Shown one piece after another: positions 1 through 11,199 of a stretch of DNA of 64,000 nucleotides. The translations under genes were made by a program, and so were the position numbers. The stretch is from positions 806,001 through 870,000 of the forward strand of contig NEEC01000018.1 of assembly GCA_002189035.1 (NCBI GenBank), read 5' to 3'. This stretch comes from Utricularia gibba. Lineage: Eukaryota; Streptophyta; Magnoliopsida; Lamiales; Lentibulariaceae. The notes beneath the pieces were generated by a model. It saw only the letters and a program-made list of their open reading frames with translations, had not been told where the DNA came from and ran no database searches. How positions within the stretch are numbered: the stretch's first letter is position 1; each line of letters begins with the position of its first letter.

Positions 1-1050
1 TGGATCAATCCTATGGGGTATATGTAACATGCTTTAAATATCTCTTCTCCCTCACTAACAGCTTTTGTGTCGATCACAAAAGTACACCTTGGATTTGACT
101 GAAGAAATTTCTCCCTATAATCTCTCAAACGACTAAACTGCTCCACACATCAACAAAAAATGATCTCTTTTGCCTTCTTGTGTGCTCGGTACAAAGTTAC
201 CTTATGAACATCCACGCTGATGGCATCAAAAACCTCCCGATGTAACTCTGAAACCATCATTGCTGGCTTTTGAATGAAACTCCGAAGGAATTTCCTAGCA
301 ATCCAACCAGATCTTACTTCACGATTTTTCCTAACATGGTGATAATCATCCTTGTGTCGTAGCTCCATATCAGACGTCAACCAAACATTATTGTATTTGT
401 AGCATGACAACAACACAAACCATGGACATCATTCTACTGGGTTTTGAGAGTTCTCCTGTGAAGAAAACAAATTTAAGGTCTAATATATGACTAATGTCAT
501 TGTTGTACATAGCAAACACAAACACATGTTACCTCCCCATCATTTGCTACATTTTTGCATGCCATATGCTTCTTACGAGTACTACATACAAACTTGAGAT
601 ATTGTGCATTATTTTTTGACACATAAAACTCAAACCCCTCTTCAATGCAAAAGTTGGTTAACGCAATCTTAGCCTCTGCCTTTTATGTAAATTGAATACT
701 CATCCTGCAAGCATTAATACAATAAAGATAAGAGCATCATATATACTACGGTTTCAGATTCATACGAATAGAAAAGTTGTACATTAAATCTTATTCTATC
801 AAATGTCCATCAGGCCGAAATGTGGGGTAATTCGGATCTGAGAATGAATTTATTTCATCAGCACCTCCCATATAAGGAATAATTTGTAGTTCACGTACAT
901 TCCAATCTTCCTCCTTGACAAGTTGCCACTCTTCAAAAGGAAGTTTCGAATTTGTATCATCCTCGCTCTAGTTGATGCCGTCATCGGTATTTCCAAAGTC
1001 ATCATTTTCAACAATAGGAATATCATTGATATCCTCATTTATTTGATACA
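1..1050 (-). pseudogene. Decayed Mutator-like (MULE) transposase, 5' part, runs off the window edge
   Basis: Reading right to left, three blocks of a mudrA-type protein can be followed. An acidic N-terminal block at about 800-1035 is interrupted by an in-frame TAG near 970. A block at about 520-690 resembles the MuDR DNA-binding domain: it has the pattern FCIEEGFEFYVSKNN, a Cys-containing strand and a stop near its start. A block at 1-416 contains WIARKFLRSFIQKP and KVTLYRAHKKAKE, the region that precedes the DDE domain. An in-frame TGA near 148 is followed by more homology (RLRDYREKFLQSNPR) up to the edge. The stops show it cannot encode a protein. The catalytic part would lie to the left of the window. 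The family call is secure; the element boundaries are not. Confidence 0.8.
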
Positions 1051-2079
1051 TTGTCGATAAAGAACCCCCTCACCTAAACATTATAGTAATTTCATAAACA
1101 CTATAAATGAAAATGAAATATCATAAACATTATAACCATCTCACTACTTAGATGATAGTGTTATGATAATCTAGCACGAAAAATAGGCATAAGCAAATAA
1201 GTAGAAAGAAATATGAAAGAAGCATAACATAGAACGGTTGGTTGTATATAACAACAGTGGAAAATGAGACTTTATTGCTACAAAATGAGTTTCATACCTC
1301 AAGTGTGGTACATGATTGAGTAGTGGAATCCCTATTGCAAAAAGAAAAAAAATGCAATTCATATCTACATAAGGTTAATGAAAAAAAATTGATCTTTAGT
1401 CATACTTTGACCATCAATTTCAGGAACAAAATAAAAACAATATCATAATATCATCAAATATTTCTTTAAGAAATCAAATAATCACTTGGTATGATAAACT
1501 GATGGATTTAACAGTATATGGGTAACTTCTTCAAACTAACTCATACTAAAGAAAAGAACAAATCTTTATAGATGAGTAACAACCTACACATGAAAAGCAT
1601 TCCAATGGAATTTGCATTTCTATAAAAATGAACAAACACGAGAAGACATTTTTCTTAACATTCATGAATGCACAATGCTCACAAAAGATGCACCACTGAG
1701 TTAAAACCCTAAAAATCGAAGCCTTTTAATACTCCAGGGCAGGGCGACGCGATTTTGAAGTTGTTGTCTTCTTTGTACATCTATCTTTTACCAAGCTTTC
1801 ATGGATGGATTGAATGGGAATGGGAGGGAGACAACGGCAATTGTATATGTGAAGTAAATGCATCAAATTTAATCGGCCAAATTTGGGCTTTCAGATTCAA
1901 TTAGGGAACCTAAATCTTAATAAAATCAAAAACATATTCTATGATTATCTTAATTGTGTTTTGAAATTTTTGTGTGCCAATCTATAATATAGCTATCAAA
2001 TAAGAATAGTTTCGTATTTTTTAGATATCGTATGAATTTTTTAAAAATCAAAGACCAAAACTGAAACTTTTAAAAGGTG
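1051..2079. other. Non-coding A+T-rich flank of the MULE remnant
   Basis: No reading frame resembles a known protein. The stretch lies upstream of the decayed MULE transposase start, so it is probably the untranslated 5' region and terminal sequence of that element. Confidence 0.4.
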
Positions 2080-2275
2080 ATGCACTATTTTAATTAATTT
2101 CAAAACGTGATGTTTTAGAAATGCAATATCTGAAATGTGATATTTGTGTTGAGTAATTTTCAAAACGTGATGTTTTGTTTAAGTAACTTTAAAAATTTAA
2201 CGAATCAATTCTCTAATTTTATTAACGTGATAAACTAGTATCGAAAAAATTTATAATGTGATGAACTCAAAGTGA
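2080..2275. repeat. Sub-repeats with a gtgatg core, probable MULE terminal region
   Basis: The motif caaaacgtgatgttt occurs twice, near 2100 and 2160, and looser gtgatg or cgtgat copies occur near 2074, 2137, 2226 and 2258. Spaced sub-repeats of this kind are common in long terminal inverted repeats of MULEs. The partner repeat would lie left of the window, so this assignment is an inference. Confidence 0.4.
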
Positions 2276-3142
2276 ACATGTTCCTTTATTAATTTCCTTT
2301 TCCAAAAACTTTTTTTAATTCACTATTACAACAGAGCTTTCTTTATTTTGCCTCAATGTTGATATGATTGATTACTTTTGTCAAAGTGGTGTTTCATGCA
2401 GGGACAGAATTGTCGATCCAGTAACGAGTTTAGACAAGCGATAAGTACGTCCTGTCATCTTCCTCCATTTCTGGACTCAGTCGCAGGCCAAATCAGTAGC
2501 CGAGGTGTCTTGAGAGTTGAGACAAGACAATCTTCCATGCACCGCCCTTCTTTCTCTGCTGAAACACTCCATCACAACCTGGGCCTCAGGCCCATACGCA
2601 GTACCGTTCACAGGCTCAGTTGGTGACCATCTTATAACCAGTTCCACGACATATAGGATAGGACCCTTGAATTATTTCAGCGTTTAAGACAGGTTTAGGG
2701 TTTTCGAAAAATCAGAAAGTTCGTGAAAATAATTATGATTTTTTGTTTTGTAAGCTCAGCATGGTTGGGCGTTAGTGTGGTCTATTTGTACATATCTGCG
2801 AATATAATATCCCTTCCCTTCACGAATTTATTATTAGTGTGGAACAGGGCAGCCATGATGGCTTGCTTGTGTGAAGAAGAAATGGGAGGCGAAGAGGAGC
2901 CAAGAGAGCGGTTTTTGTAAATAAGGCAGCTGTCATCGAAGAAACACAAGGCCTGACGCTTTCTTACATACAGCAAACAAGAGTTTGCGATTGTCGGATT
3001 CCACTATCTCCCTGTCTCCCCCCCTCTCCCTCTCTCTCTCTCCCTCTCTCTCTCTCGCTACAACTCTTCTTTTCTTCTCAGGGAGGAATGGGATCCGGGG
3101 GGGCGCTCATTTCCCTTCTCTGAAACCTACCGGAATGCTGCA
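2276..3142 (+). promoter_or_regulatory. Upstream region and 5' leader of the RRM gene
   Basis: Nothing in this stretch looks coding. A palindromic gggcctcaggcccat at 2581-2595 contains site II-type (TGGGCC/AGGCCCA) elements, which are bound by TCP factors in many plant housekeeping promoters. A pyrimidine run dominated by CT repeats lies at 3011-3057, about 90 bases before the start codon. CT-rich leaders are typical of plant core promoters. No transcription start can be fixed from sequence alone. Confidence 0.4.
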
Positions 3143-5254
3143 ATGGCTGCTCACCGCCATTACCGATCTCCCTTCGGCGACACCACCCACACCAAGGTCT
3201 TCGTCGGAGGTCTCGCCTGGGAGACTCCCACGGAGGTAATGCGAGATTACTTCCAGCAATTCGGAGACATTCTCGAAGCCGTGATTATCAACGACAAGTC
3301 CACCGGGAAATCCAAAGGATACGGATTTGTAAGCTTAATACCCCACCCCACCCCACCCCACTCTCCGCCTGCAATTTCGAATGTCTCTGTAATTAGTGAG
3401 ATTACATTCTTTCACAGGTCACCTTTAAAGATCCTGAATCTGCCACTAGAGCTTGCGCCGATCCCAATCCGGTGATCGACGGCCGGCGGGCCAATTGCAA
3501 CATTGCCTCCTTGGGCCGGCCACGACCGCGAGGTGACTGTTTTTTTCCGCTTCTTTTTGCATTATTTCGGATGATTCATATTTTAAATATTGAGCATGTT
3601 TTTATTGATTTTGAGAAATGTATTATCATATGGGTGGTTTTCGGAGCTGGAAAGTAAACAATGGGCGTGGGAATAAAATAACCTGCTTTCGTTTTTGTGA
3701 TGAATAAAAAAAAATAGGAGCAGGAGCCACTCAAGTTAGGAGTGTGCAAGCAGTAACACCGCCGTACACGTCATTACGGCCGCTTCCTCCACCGCCGCCG
3801 CTGATTTACCGGCCATACGGGTATGTTTCCTTTTCGGTTGTAATCTCTGGGAATGTGGAGGAGAGTGTTTGTTTTCATGTCCAGGCTTCACCTGGACTGG
3901 GTTCTCCCTGTTAAACCCGGAGAAACAACCCAACCCGGCTGCCGGAACCTGTCCTTAGAAAACTGGTTAGGCAAAAACCCGACCTCTGACCAAGAGCTTG
4001 TTAAATATTGGATGAACCCACCAGGTCCAGGTTGTTACCGCTGATTCTAAAACAGAACAGTGATGTGGAGAGAACTGAATTGGGAAAAAGGGGGGTGTTG
4101 AATAGAATTGAATGCAATCGGTCAATAAGCACATGGGGAGCAGTAAATGAGTAACGATTTCTAGCATCCCCATTGGCCCCGTCCTTGTTACCTGAAAACA
4201 CTATAAAAAAAAGAAAAAAAAAAAAACTCCGGCGGAGGTCTCCATTTCTTTCTCAGCGTGTACTTTTTTACCGTCAATGTGTATTTTCTTTTGCCTGCAC
4301 TGATAATGATCATACATGATGCTGGTTTGTGTGTCAAATTATTCACCGGTGGCAGGTATTCAGCATACACGCACTACCCCCAGGTACAGCGTTGTTTTCA
4401 TTTACCCACTCACTGCAAATGAACAGCCATGGCCCTTTGCTACTCTACTCATTCATGTGTTATTTATTCTTGGAATATTGCGCGCAGCAGTGCAGTCACA
4501 TCTACGGGCCCCCGTCTCCCTCCTCTCCAGCCTTGGGGAGCCCTTACTTCTACGGCTACTCCATACAGTCACCCAGGGGGAGCTTCCCTCCCCGTCTCCA
4601 CGCGCCGCCGTACGTGCTCCCCCCGCCACCCCTCCCTTTCTCTCCTCCCCACCAGTACGTCCTCCCATCGGGTAAACTCTCCTTCCCAGTCAATACACTT
4701 GATGTCGAATTCACAATCTAAATAAGAAACACACATATGCATGCGATGATAAATGGATCCGAACAGGACCCCTACCAGTAACTGGTTAGTAAATGCAACC
4801 ATTTCTTGGTTTCTTTCTTTTTTCCCTGAAACCACTAAGTGGGGCTGGGGAGGGGAGGGGAGGGGCGGTCAACATGAAGACCGACCGACCGGAATAATAT
4901 TTCGGATAACTGAAGGGCGTAGCATACATACATGTGTAGCCATGTGAGGTCTGAGCCAATCATTCAAGTCTAAGCAGATGACCGGCTCCCCTTCCCCTCC
5001 CCTCCTAAGTTGTCGCCGGCACGTGCCTGTGACAGCTTGTCACGTGCATTCCGGATCTTGTTTTTTTTCTTCTTTTAATATACACCACTAATTAATTAAT
5101 CATTTTAACTAATTTTTTTTGTCTTGTTGGTTATTAAATATTATTATTTTAATGTTCTAATTAATTATCAGATCCCGCGCCTGTTTCTCAAAGCCAAACG
5201 GAAGCCAGGGCCGTGTCGGTTGCCTCCACGACATCGTCATCTTCTCCTGCTTAA
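3143..5254 (+). CDS. Single-RRM RNA-binding protein, ARP1/RBM24-38-like, six exons
   Basis: Exons are 3143-3328, 3418-3532, 3718-3820, 4356-4383, 4488-4671 and 5172-5254, giving 232 residues. All introns are GT-AG and every junction keeps the frame. One RRM occupies about residues 17-95. RNP2 is KVFVGGL (18-24) and RNP1 is KGYGFVTF (58-65), split by intron 1. The following [18 protein letters not shown] is a hallmark of the plant ARP1/RBM24-38 family. The remainder is rich in Pro, Tyr and Ser (many PPP and PYG patterns) and is probably disordered. Such proteins bind mRNA through the RRM; the targets of this one are unknown. Exon 4 has only 28 bases. Exon 5 has a tandem cagcag acceptor, so one Gln may be optional. 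The ATG is the first one in frame with the RRM. The family is certain; the exact orthologue is not. Confidence 0.88.
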
Positions 5255-7859
5255 GCAGCTCCTCCAACAAAAAATAATTCATTTAATTTTTTTTCAAAAA
5301 TAATTCATTTAATTACATCAACATTCCTCATTTCTTGTTGACTCTCATTTCATGTATGTATCTTATTGAAGTATTTTTATGAAATATTCGTCTTTAAATA
5401 ATGTAACACTGGATTTATGCCATTTATCTTTTTCTTGAGTTTATCTTTTATATTAAATAACATATTAAATTGATCACATATTATTAGGTTATGCACCACA
5501 TAAAATAGTATAGTATTGTTTGTCAACAATATGATCAACTGTTTTCAACTGGTATTGTTCTTTCCCCCACAACCAAGAAAATGTTGTTATTAATATGATG
5601 TTCCAAAATATCTTTTTTTATATGACAGATAATATAAAAAATTTGATATTGTTTCTAAAATCTTATACAAAATATGTGACTTATGTTGTATTAAAACTAT
5701 TAAAAAATGGAAAAAAAACTATTGAATTTGTATATAAAATATTTCTTTGAAATTATTAAATAAATCGAGCACTTTATAATGATTCATGCCTAATTTAAAT
5801 TAGATTGATGAGTTCAGTAAAAAAATAATACAATTATCATTATGACTCATTGTGGGAATAATGACGTTAAAAAGAGGTTTAAGGTATTAATTTCTTTCTT
5901 GGGTGGGGCTTAGGAAAATTAGCATAATACTAAAAAACTTTTAAAAATAATTTTAAAATACATTAAATTTTATTTATCTTACAAATTATCTTAATGTTTA
6001 AGATTAATTTGCAAAATACCTCAGCTTTTAATTTAATTTATAAAATACTTTATTTTTCATTCATTTTTACCCTAAAAAATGTGATCAAATGTTTTCGTAT
6101 ATATGATTGATACCGAATTTAAGGTTTGATACCGAGTTTAGGATCAGCATACAGATATAGCCGAATATTAAAAAAGGTTACATTTTTTAGCTGTCATGGA
6201 ACATTACAGGAAGTTGAAGTAAATTGGATAAATTTTAAAAGATAAAAATTCAAAAAATGGATATAAGAGAGGTAGAAGGGGAATATTTATAATCATTGAC
6301 TTGATAAACAAATAAAATACACTTATAAATCCATTTTTTCCCATTGTGTTTGTTTTTAAATATTTTTTTTATCATTTTTCTTCTTCCTATTCATAATATT
6401 ATCAATATTATATATTAAACTAAAATAAAACTACATATTTAATGTATTAAAATGAATACTTATAATAAATTATCAATAAAATAGGAATAAACTTAAATTA
6501 TAAAAAAATAAATACTTAAGATAAATTACTCATAATCATGTAAAATAATAGTGAATTCGATAAAAAAAATAATTAAGGTAAATTATCAATAAGATAAATT
6601 TCTAATAAAAAAATAAATAGAGGTAAATTATCATATTTATATATGTAATATTAATAAAAATAGTCAGAGAAGGTACTTTAACAAAAGTAGTAATCATATG
6701 TAGAGACATGCTAGGATGAGATGGACTCAATTGACTAGTGTCCAGCTGTTAGAATCTGATCGGCGGAAGTGTCGAGGCTAAGGTAATTTATGTCCCCCTA
6801 GTTTATTTCAAAGGTGAATTCAAAAAATTCAAAAAAAATGGATTAGTGCCTTACCAATTTATTTCTTCCATTTTTTATAAGTATACTAAATTGAGCAAAT
6901 GCCACCTTTTATTGCATAAAAATAAATAATAAAAATAACCAAAAGTTTGTCAATTATCAATTATGGGCCAAGGATATGTTGATTGAGAGTGTTTTGTGTA
7001 ACTTATGTATAACTGACTTTATTAGTACAAGTGATTGTAAGTAAAATTGATAAATGAGGAATGTTTAGTGAATAAAAAACATTTATGCGGTTAAATGTTA
7101 TATTTGCCCCTATTATTATGCTTATACATATACCATAATAAATCAATTCATTAATCATAATATCATTTTAATTGAAAATATGTTGGTGTTTAATTAATTA
7201 ATTTAATTTAATCCATTTAAAATCATTCAGCAACTTATTTAGTGACGTGAACCGAGTGAAAGTTCAATATTGAGAGTATGGTGTATCTCAAACTATAATA
7301 TTGCTGTCAAACTTCTGTGGGTTTAAGAAGAAATATGAAATTCTCACCTTGCTACTTTTGGGATCTATTAGAAATGCGGCTATTCCTCTTTAATTGTGTT
7401 ACAAAAATGGTCACCCTCAATTAAAAAATTTTGACTCAGTGTATAAGAAAGAATGGAAGAGTGACCACATTTGTAAATGATCCCTACATCTGTCCCTTTC
7501 CCGACTTGTGTTGGATTAGAGTTACTCCAACCAACAGATGGAGGAAAAAGAAAAACTTGAGGCGTGTATGAATTACAATGAACGTAAGAGATTATTTTGA
7601 GAAAGATCTAATGATTTCACAGAGTTCAAGAAGCTCATCAACCCATATTGGAATCATGAGAAATGAGATATTTATGAAGATGAAACCACCTATTGCATAC
7701 AAACAATCATGACTCTTTGCATTCTAAAAATTATAATTTTTAAACCTTTCAATGAATGTTGGAGTTTCACAACAATCTCATTCATAATGCTCAAACATTT
7801 AAATTCAAAATACTTCATTAGTGTTCCAATGTAATTGCTCCCCCAGAATCAAAGAGCCT
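5255..7859. other. A+T-rich intergenic stretch
   Basis: No coding region was recognised. The sequence is strongly A+T-rich, with loose repetition of aaggtaaattatcaa-like words around 6440-6640. A short imperfect inverted pair (aatggtcacc near 7408, gtgaccacattt near 7460) may be a small MITE scar. Confidence 0.5.
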
Positions 7860-8290
7860 TTTATTCCATGTATCTATGCTGAAGGGAAAGATCAAGTCAA
7901 AATATGCTAATGCAATTCCGGGTAGTGAACCTGCATTTTTAGAAGATGGTTCGTTTAAGGTTGAATCAACTCAGATTTTGTCTCATCGGGTTGTTCATGG
8001 GAAGAACGGACCCAAAATTGTGTCTTAATAGAAAGCTCAAACTCTAAGTAGGGCAAACTACTTGAAAAAATTTGCATACTTTGAATGTTGGCTTTCCTCA
8101 TTTTAATCCTTGGGGACAAGGATCATCTTGTGAAGATGTTATGAGTCCAAGAAAGTAGAGAATTAAGTGGAAGAAGTTATCATCAAGGATCAAGGGAGTT
8201 CTAGAGGAGCACACAACTACAATTGGGTCAGCAAAAGCCTGAGAATGATATAAATAGTAGATGACATAGAAAAAATGAGGATAGGAAAAT
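7860..8290 (+). pseudogene. Ty3/gypsy pol remnant, integrase C-terminal end
   Basis: The translation begins FHVSMLKGKIKSKY, the typical VFHVSxLK motif at the start of the gypsy integrase C-terminal tail. It continues through QILSHRVVHGKNGPK, where family members have the chromodomain-like linker, and ends with a FPHFNLGDK-type motif near 8095-8122. Stop codons and frameshifts interrupt it. It is a short 3' scrap; the upstream polymerase domains are absent. Confidence 0.65.
8136..8280 (+). repeat. Copy 1 of a diverged duplicated segment (partner 9074-9218)
   Basis: The segment starting atgttatgagtccaagaaag is similar over roughly 140 bases to the segment starting at 9074. Both contain gaagttatcatcaa and ctacaattggg at matching offsets. 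It overlaps the gypsy pol tail, so the pair is probably the 3' ends of two related gypsy copies. Confidence 0.6.
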
Positions 8291-8920
8291 GATTATCTAC
8301 CTCTCTTACTAGTCCTTGGTCTGGTGTTACTCTTGTTTGTCAGTGTGTTTGATTGTGGCTGATTTGATTATCTTTTATTGTAGGATGATTTGATTTGTTT
8401 CTCTGGATCATCATTCGAAGAAAATAGCATATGCCCAACAAATCATGGGTAAAGGTTATGTGTGTTGGAACACTGAAGCCAGCATCATCTGCCGGAACAC
8501 TATCCAGATCAGCGCAGATTTGTCAGAGTTGAGATGATCAAAAATTACTTATGATCCATAATTTTTTTAGTCTTCCTTTCTTCTATCTAGTTTGTTAAAA
8601 TTGTTTAGTCTTGGTTATTTATGTGTATGGTGTTTGTAAGCATTCTTCTTTAGTTCCTTCTTGCATTTATTTGTCCAAATTCCTCTTTGTCTCAAATTTT
8701 CACACACCTGCATTTTTTTCATCCCTTCTAAAGCACAAAACTCTATTGCATGCATCTTGTTCCATTTGGTCATGAACAGCCTCCAATCATTAGAACAATC
8801 CTTGCACACAATTAGTGAAGGCTACTGATAACCATGGTGTTGTTTCAACAACATGCTGTGAAACTCTGAGAAGGCCCTTGAGATTGTTGACAAGGACCTG
8901 GTAATCAATCTGTCTTCTCC
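8291..8920. other. No gene recognised between two gypsy scraps
   Basis: No frame resembles a known protein. The T-rich stretch after the first gypsy scrap resembles the one after the second scrap at about 9230-9420, as expected if both are 3' untranslated or LTR-adjacent sequence of the same retroelement family. Confidence 0.4.
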
Positions 8921-9218
8921 ATGCTCCCGATACTGGAAATTGGATCGTTTGTAAGAGATTTTTCTGATAAAGAACCATTAAATATCAATGGTGTATTGCC
9001 CAAAGCAAAGGTTGAAGAAGATGATACAGATGAAGATTCACTTGGCAAAAGCATTTTTCTGTTTCAAGTATGTATGTTACGAGCCCCTGGAAGAAAAGAA
9101 TTAAGAAGAAGTTATCATCAAAGTTCAAGTGAATTCTATAGGAGTATGCTACTACAATTGGGCCCAAGAACAACGAATGCTGATTGATGGAAATGAATAG
9201 CCAACGACAAAGGAAAAT
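8921..9218 (+). pseudogene. Second gypsy pol-tail scrap
   Basis: An open frame includes an acidic stretch (EEDDTDEDSLGKS) followed by PGRKELRRSYHQSSSEFY. Its second half (9074-9218) is the partner of the repeat at 8136-8280, which lies in a recognisable gypsy integrase tail. I infer the same origin. The first half is not recognised and could instead be a fragment of a host gene. Confidence 0.4.
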
Positions 9219-11199
9219 GGACAAGAAAAAAGTATTCTCTTTATACTCCTCATTCTTCTTTCTTTTCCTTACTTGTTCTACTTCACCTTCCCTGTGGGTT
9301 TGAAGGTTGTTGTTGTGGTTTGGATCTTGGCATTTATTGTCTGTGTTGAATAGGTTTGCTTCTTCAGATTGTTGTTGCTGCAATCTCAATCAAGTTTTAT
9401 TATTGCTGCTAGTTTTTTGTCGGTAACAAAGTAATACAACATATATGAGGTTTTTGGCTGGTCGGTTCATGCAGAGGGAAAGTCATGGTCTTGCCAACAA
9501 AACCGAAGAAAAGAGATGCCCGAGGAGAGGAAAATGCTGAGAAAGTAGTGCATTGCTATGCGGTTAGAATTTTATTTCAAGTGTATTGTTATTTTGAATG
9601 CAACTCCCAAATTTCTTGGTAAAAGATTGTTTGAACGCCTTAAGCAAGGAGAGTTCAGCCAGACTATCATTACCAGAAGAACAATGAACTCCTTGATAAA
9701 GAGACTGGAAAACCAGATGTAGAGTAAGAGGTAGCGCATCAAGGCTTTCCTTTTATTATCCTTTGTTAGTTTTGGCTTTGAATTTTTCATTTTCTTACTG
9801 GCTTGTTTTATTTTTTATTTTTTATTTTTTATTTTTTTGAGGATCTAGAGGAAGAGAAATAGTGAGGATTTCGGAGATATGTTCCCAGGAGTGGACAATG
9901 AAAATGGTGATTGTTTTAGTAACCTTATCAAATTGTCTCTCCCAGATTAAACTGATGAAGCAGAGGAACGAAGTGTTGTATTCAGTAAGCGAAGTCACAC
10001 AACACGTTGAGGGTGGTGATATGCTTCTATTTCCCATAATCCCTTTTTCATTGCCTCTGCATCAGTTTGAAGAGGAGTAGGATCCACCAAAGGGGGCAAT
10101 TGAAAACGTTTTCAGTCAGCAACACTGAACTGAACCAACTCAGATGGGGTATACCCAGTCCCAGACATGGTGCATGGAGCTCACGGTTTTGGAAACCAAA
10201 CCAGTTCAGTGTCTCTGAAAGGCAGTGGGCGCTCAATGTAGCGAATACGAGGCCAAGTTTGATGTGCTTGCGAGGTGAATAACTTGACCAAGGGCCGTGT
10301 TATAAATGGGGTATGCACACCCTAAAATAAAGTAATATTGGCGATGGATGTGATGCTTTCCACCCTGTACAACACAGATCGACTTAACAAAATGGATTAG
10401 CCAATTCAATACCGACGACACTTTCCACCACAAAACTTGTCTGTTCTGTTTTGATTTTCAAAGTGGTTACTACACATTTCCAAACGAATTGACAACACCC
10501 ACCTGGTTCAGGAGAAAAAACAACCAAAACAAAAAAGCAGTCCAAGCTGCAAGAGAGAAGCAGTGCGCTTTACTCAGTCAAAGGGGCTAGGAAATGTAGC
10601 ATACCATATGGGGAGAAGGTTTAGGGCAGTAAGAAGCCTTCCAATCAGCAAAATGCTGCAGCTAGAAAAGAGGTCATTGCAACACGCATCGTCTCTGAAC
10701 AAGACAAACAACACAAGGAATCAAGACCTTCAACCTCCTCAACAAGAAACATTAATGGAGTCAAGAAGACCGTCGGTCCCCCATAGTTGGGTAACGGTAA
10801 AAAAGGTGGAAACATCACCACTGCGGTGATGAAGAGGAAGGAGAATCCTGGGCTTTTCGCAGACTAGCTGACAGGTTCTAGCTAAATACTGTCACATGGA
10901 ATGAATTTTCATTGTTTCAGCTATGATGAAGTAAAGATATCATAACAAATGAAGATCAATGTTTCAACAAAAGACTCAAATTTTGCTGGATTTTCTGTAT
11001 ATTGTGCTACTGTGTGAACCACAAATACATACAGCAAGCTTTTGACGGATCTCGTAGGCCATGGAGCAGAGCAATCACGCAGTCCCAAAAGAATTTACAA
11101 AATGATTTGACATAGTTTTACCACTACAGTGAACTGAAAGATGGCAAAAAAAAAAAAAAGGACGAATCCTAGCGAACTTACCTTTGTGAGCGAAGCTCC
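9219..11199. other. Unassigned stretch with coding-like traces, about 9470-10870
   Basis: The composition here is less A+T-rich than the flanks. Stretches of low-stop plus-strand frame occur, for example FGDMFPGVDNENGDCF near 9870-9920 and a basic Lys/Gln/Ser-rich frame near 10500-10860 with a few stops. I do not recognise a family. It could be a decayed host gene or an untranslated transcript. The last 340 bases form the 3' flank of the VQ gene. Confidence 0.35.

Noticed and set aside
2378-2626. 82-residue open frame upstream of the RRM gene
   Set aside because: No recognisable motif. It lies in a promoter-like region, overlaps the site II palindrome, and has no splice connection to the RRM gene.
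3011-3057. CT-rich tract as a possible repeat-expansion or recombination feature
   Set aside because: Short imperfect CT tracts are routine in plant 5' leaders. Nothing here suggests more.
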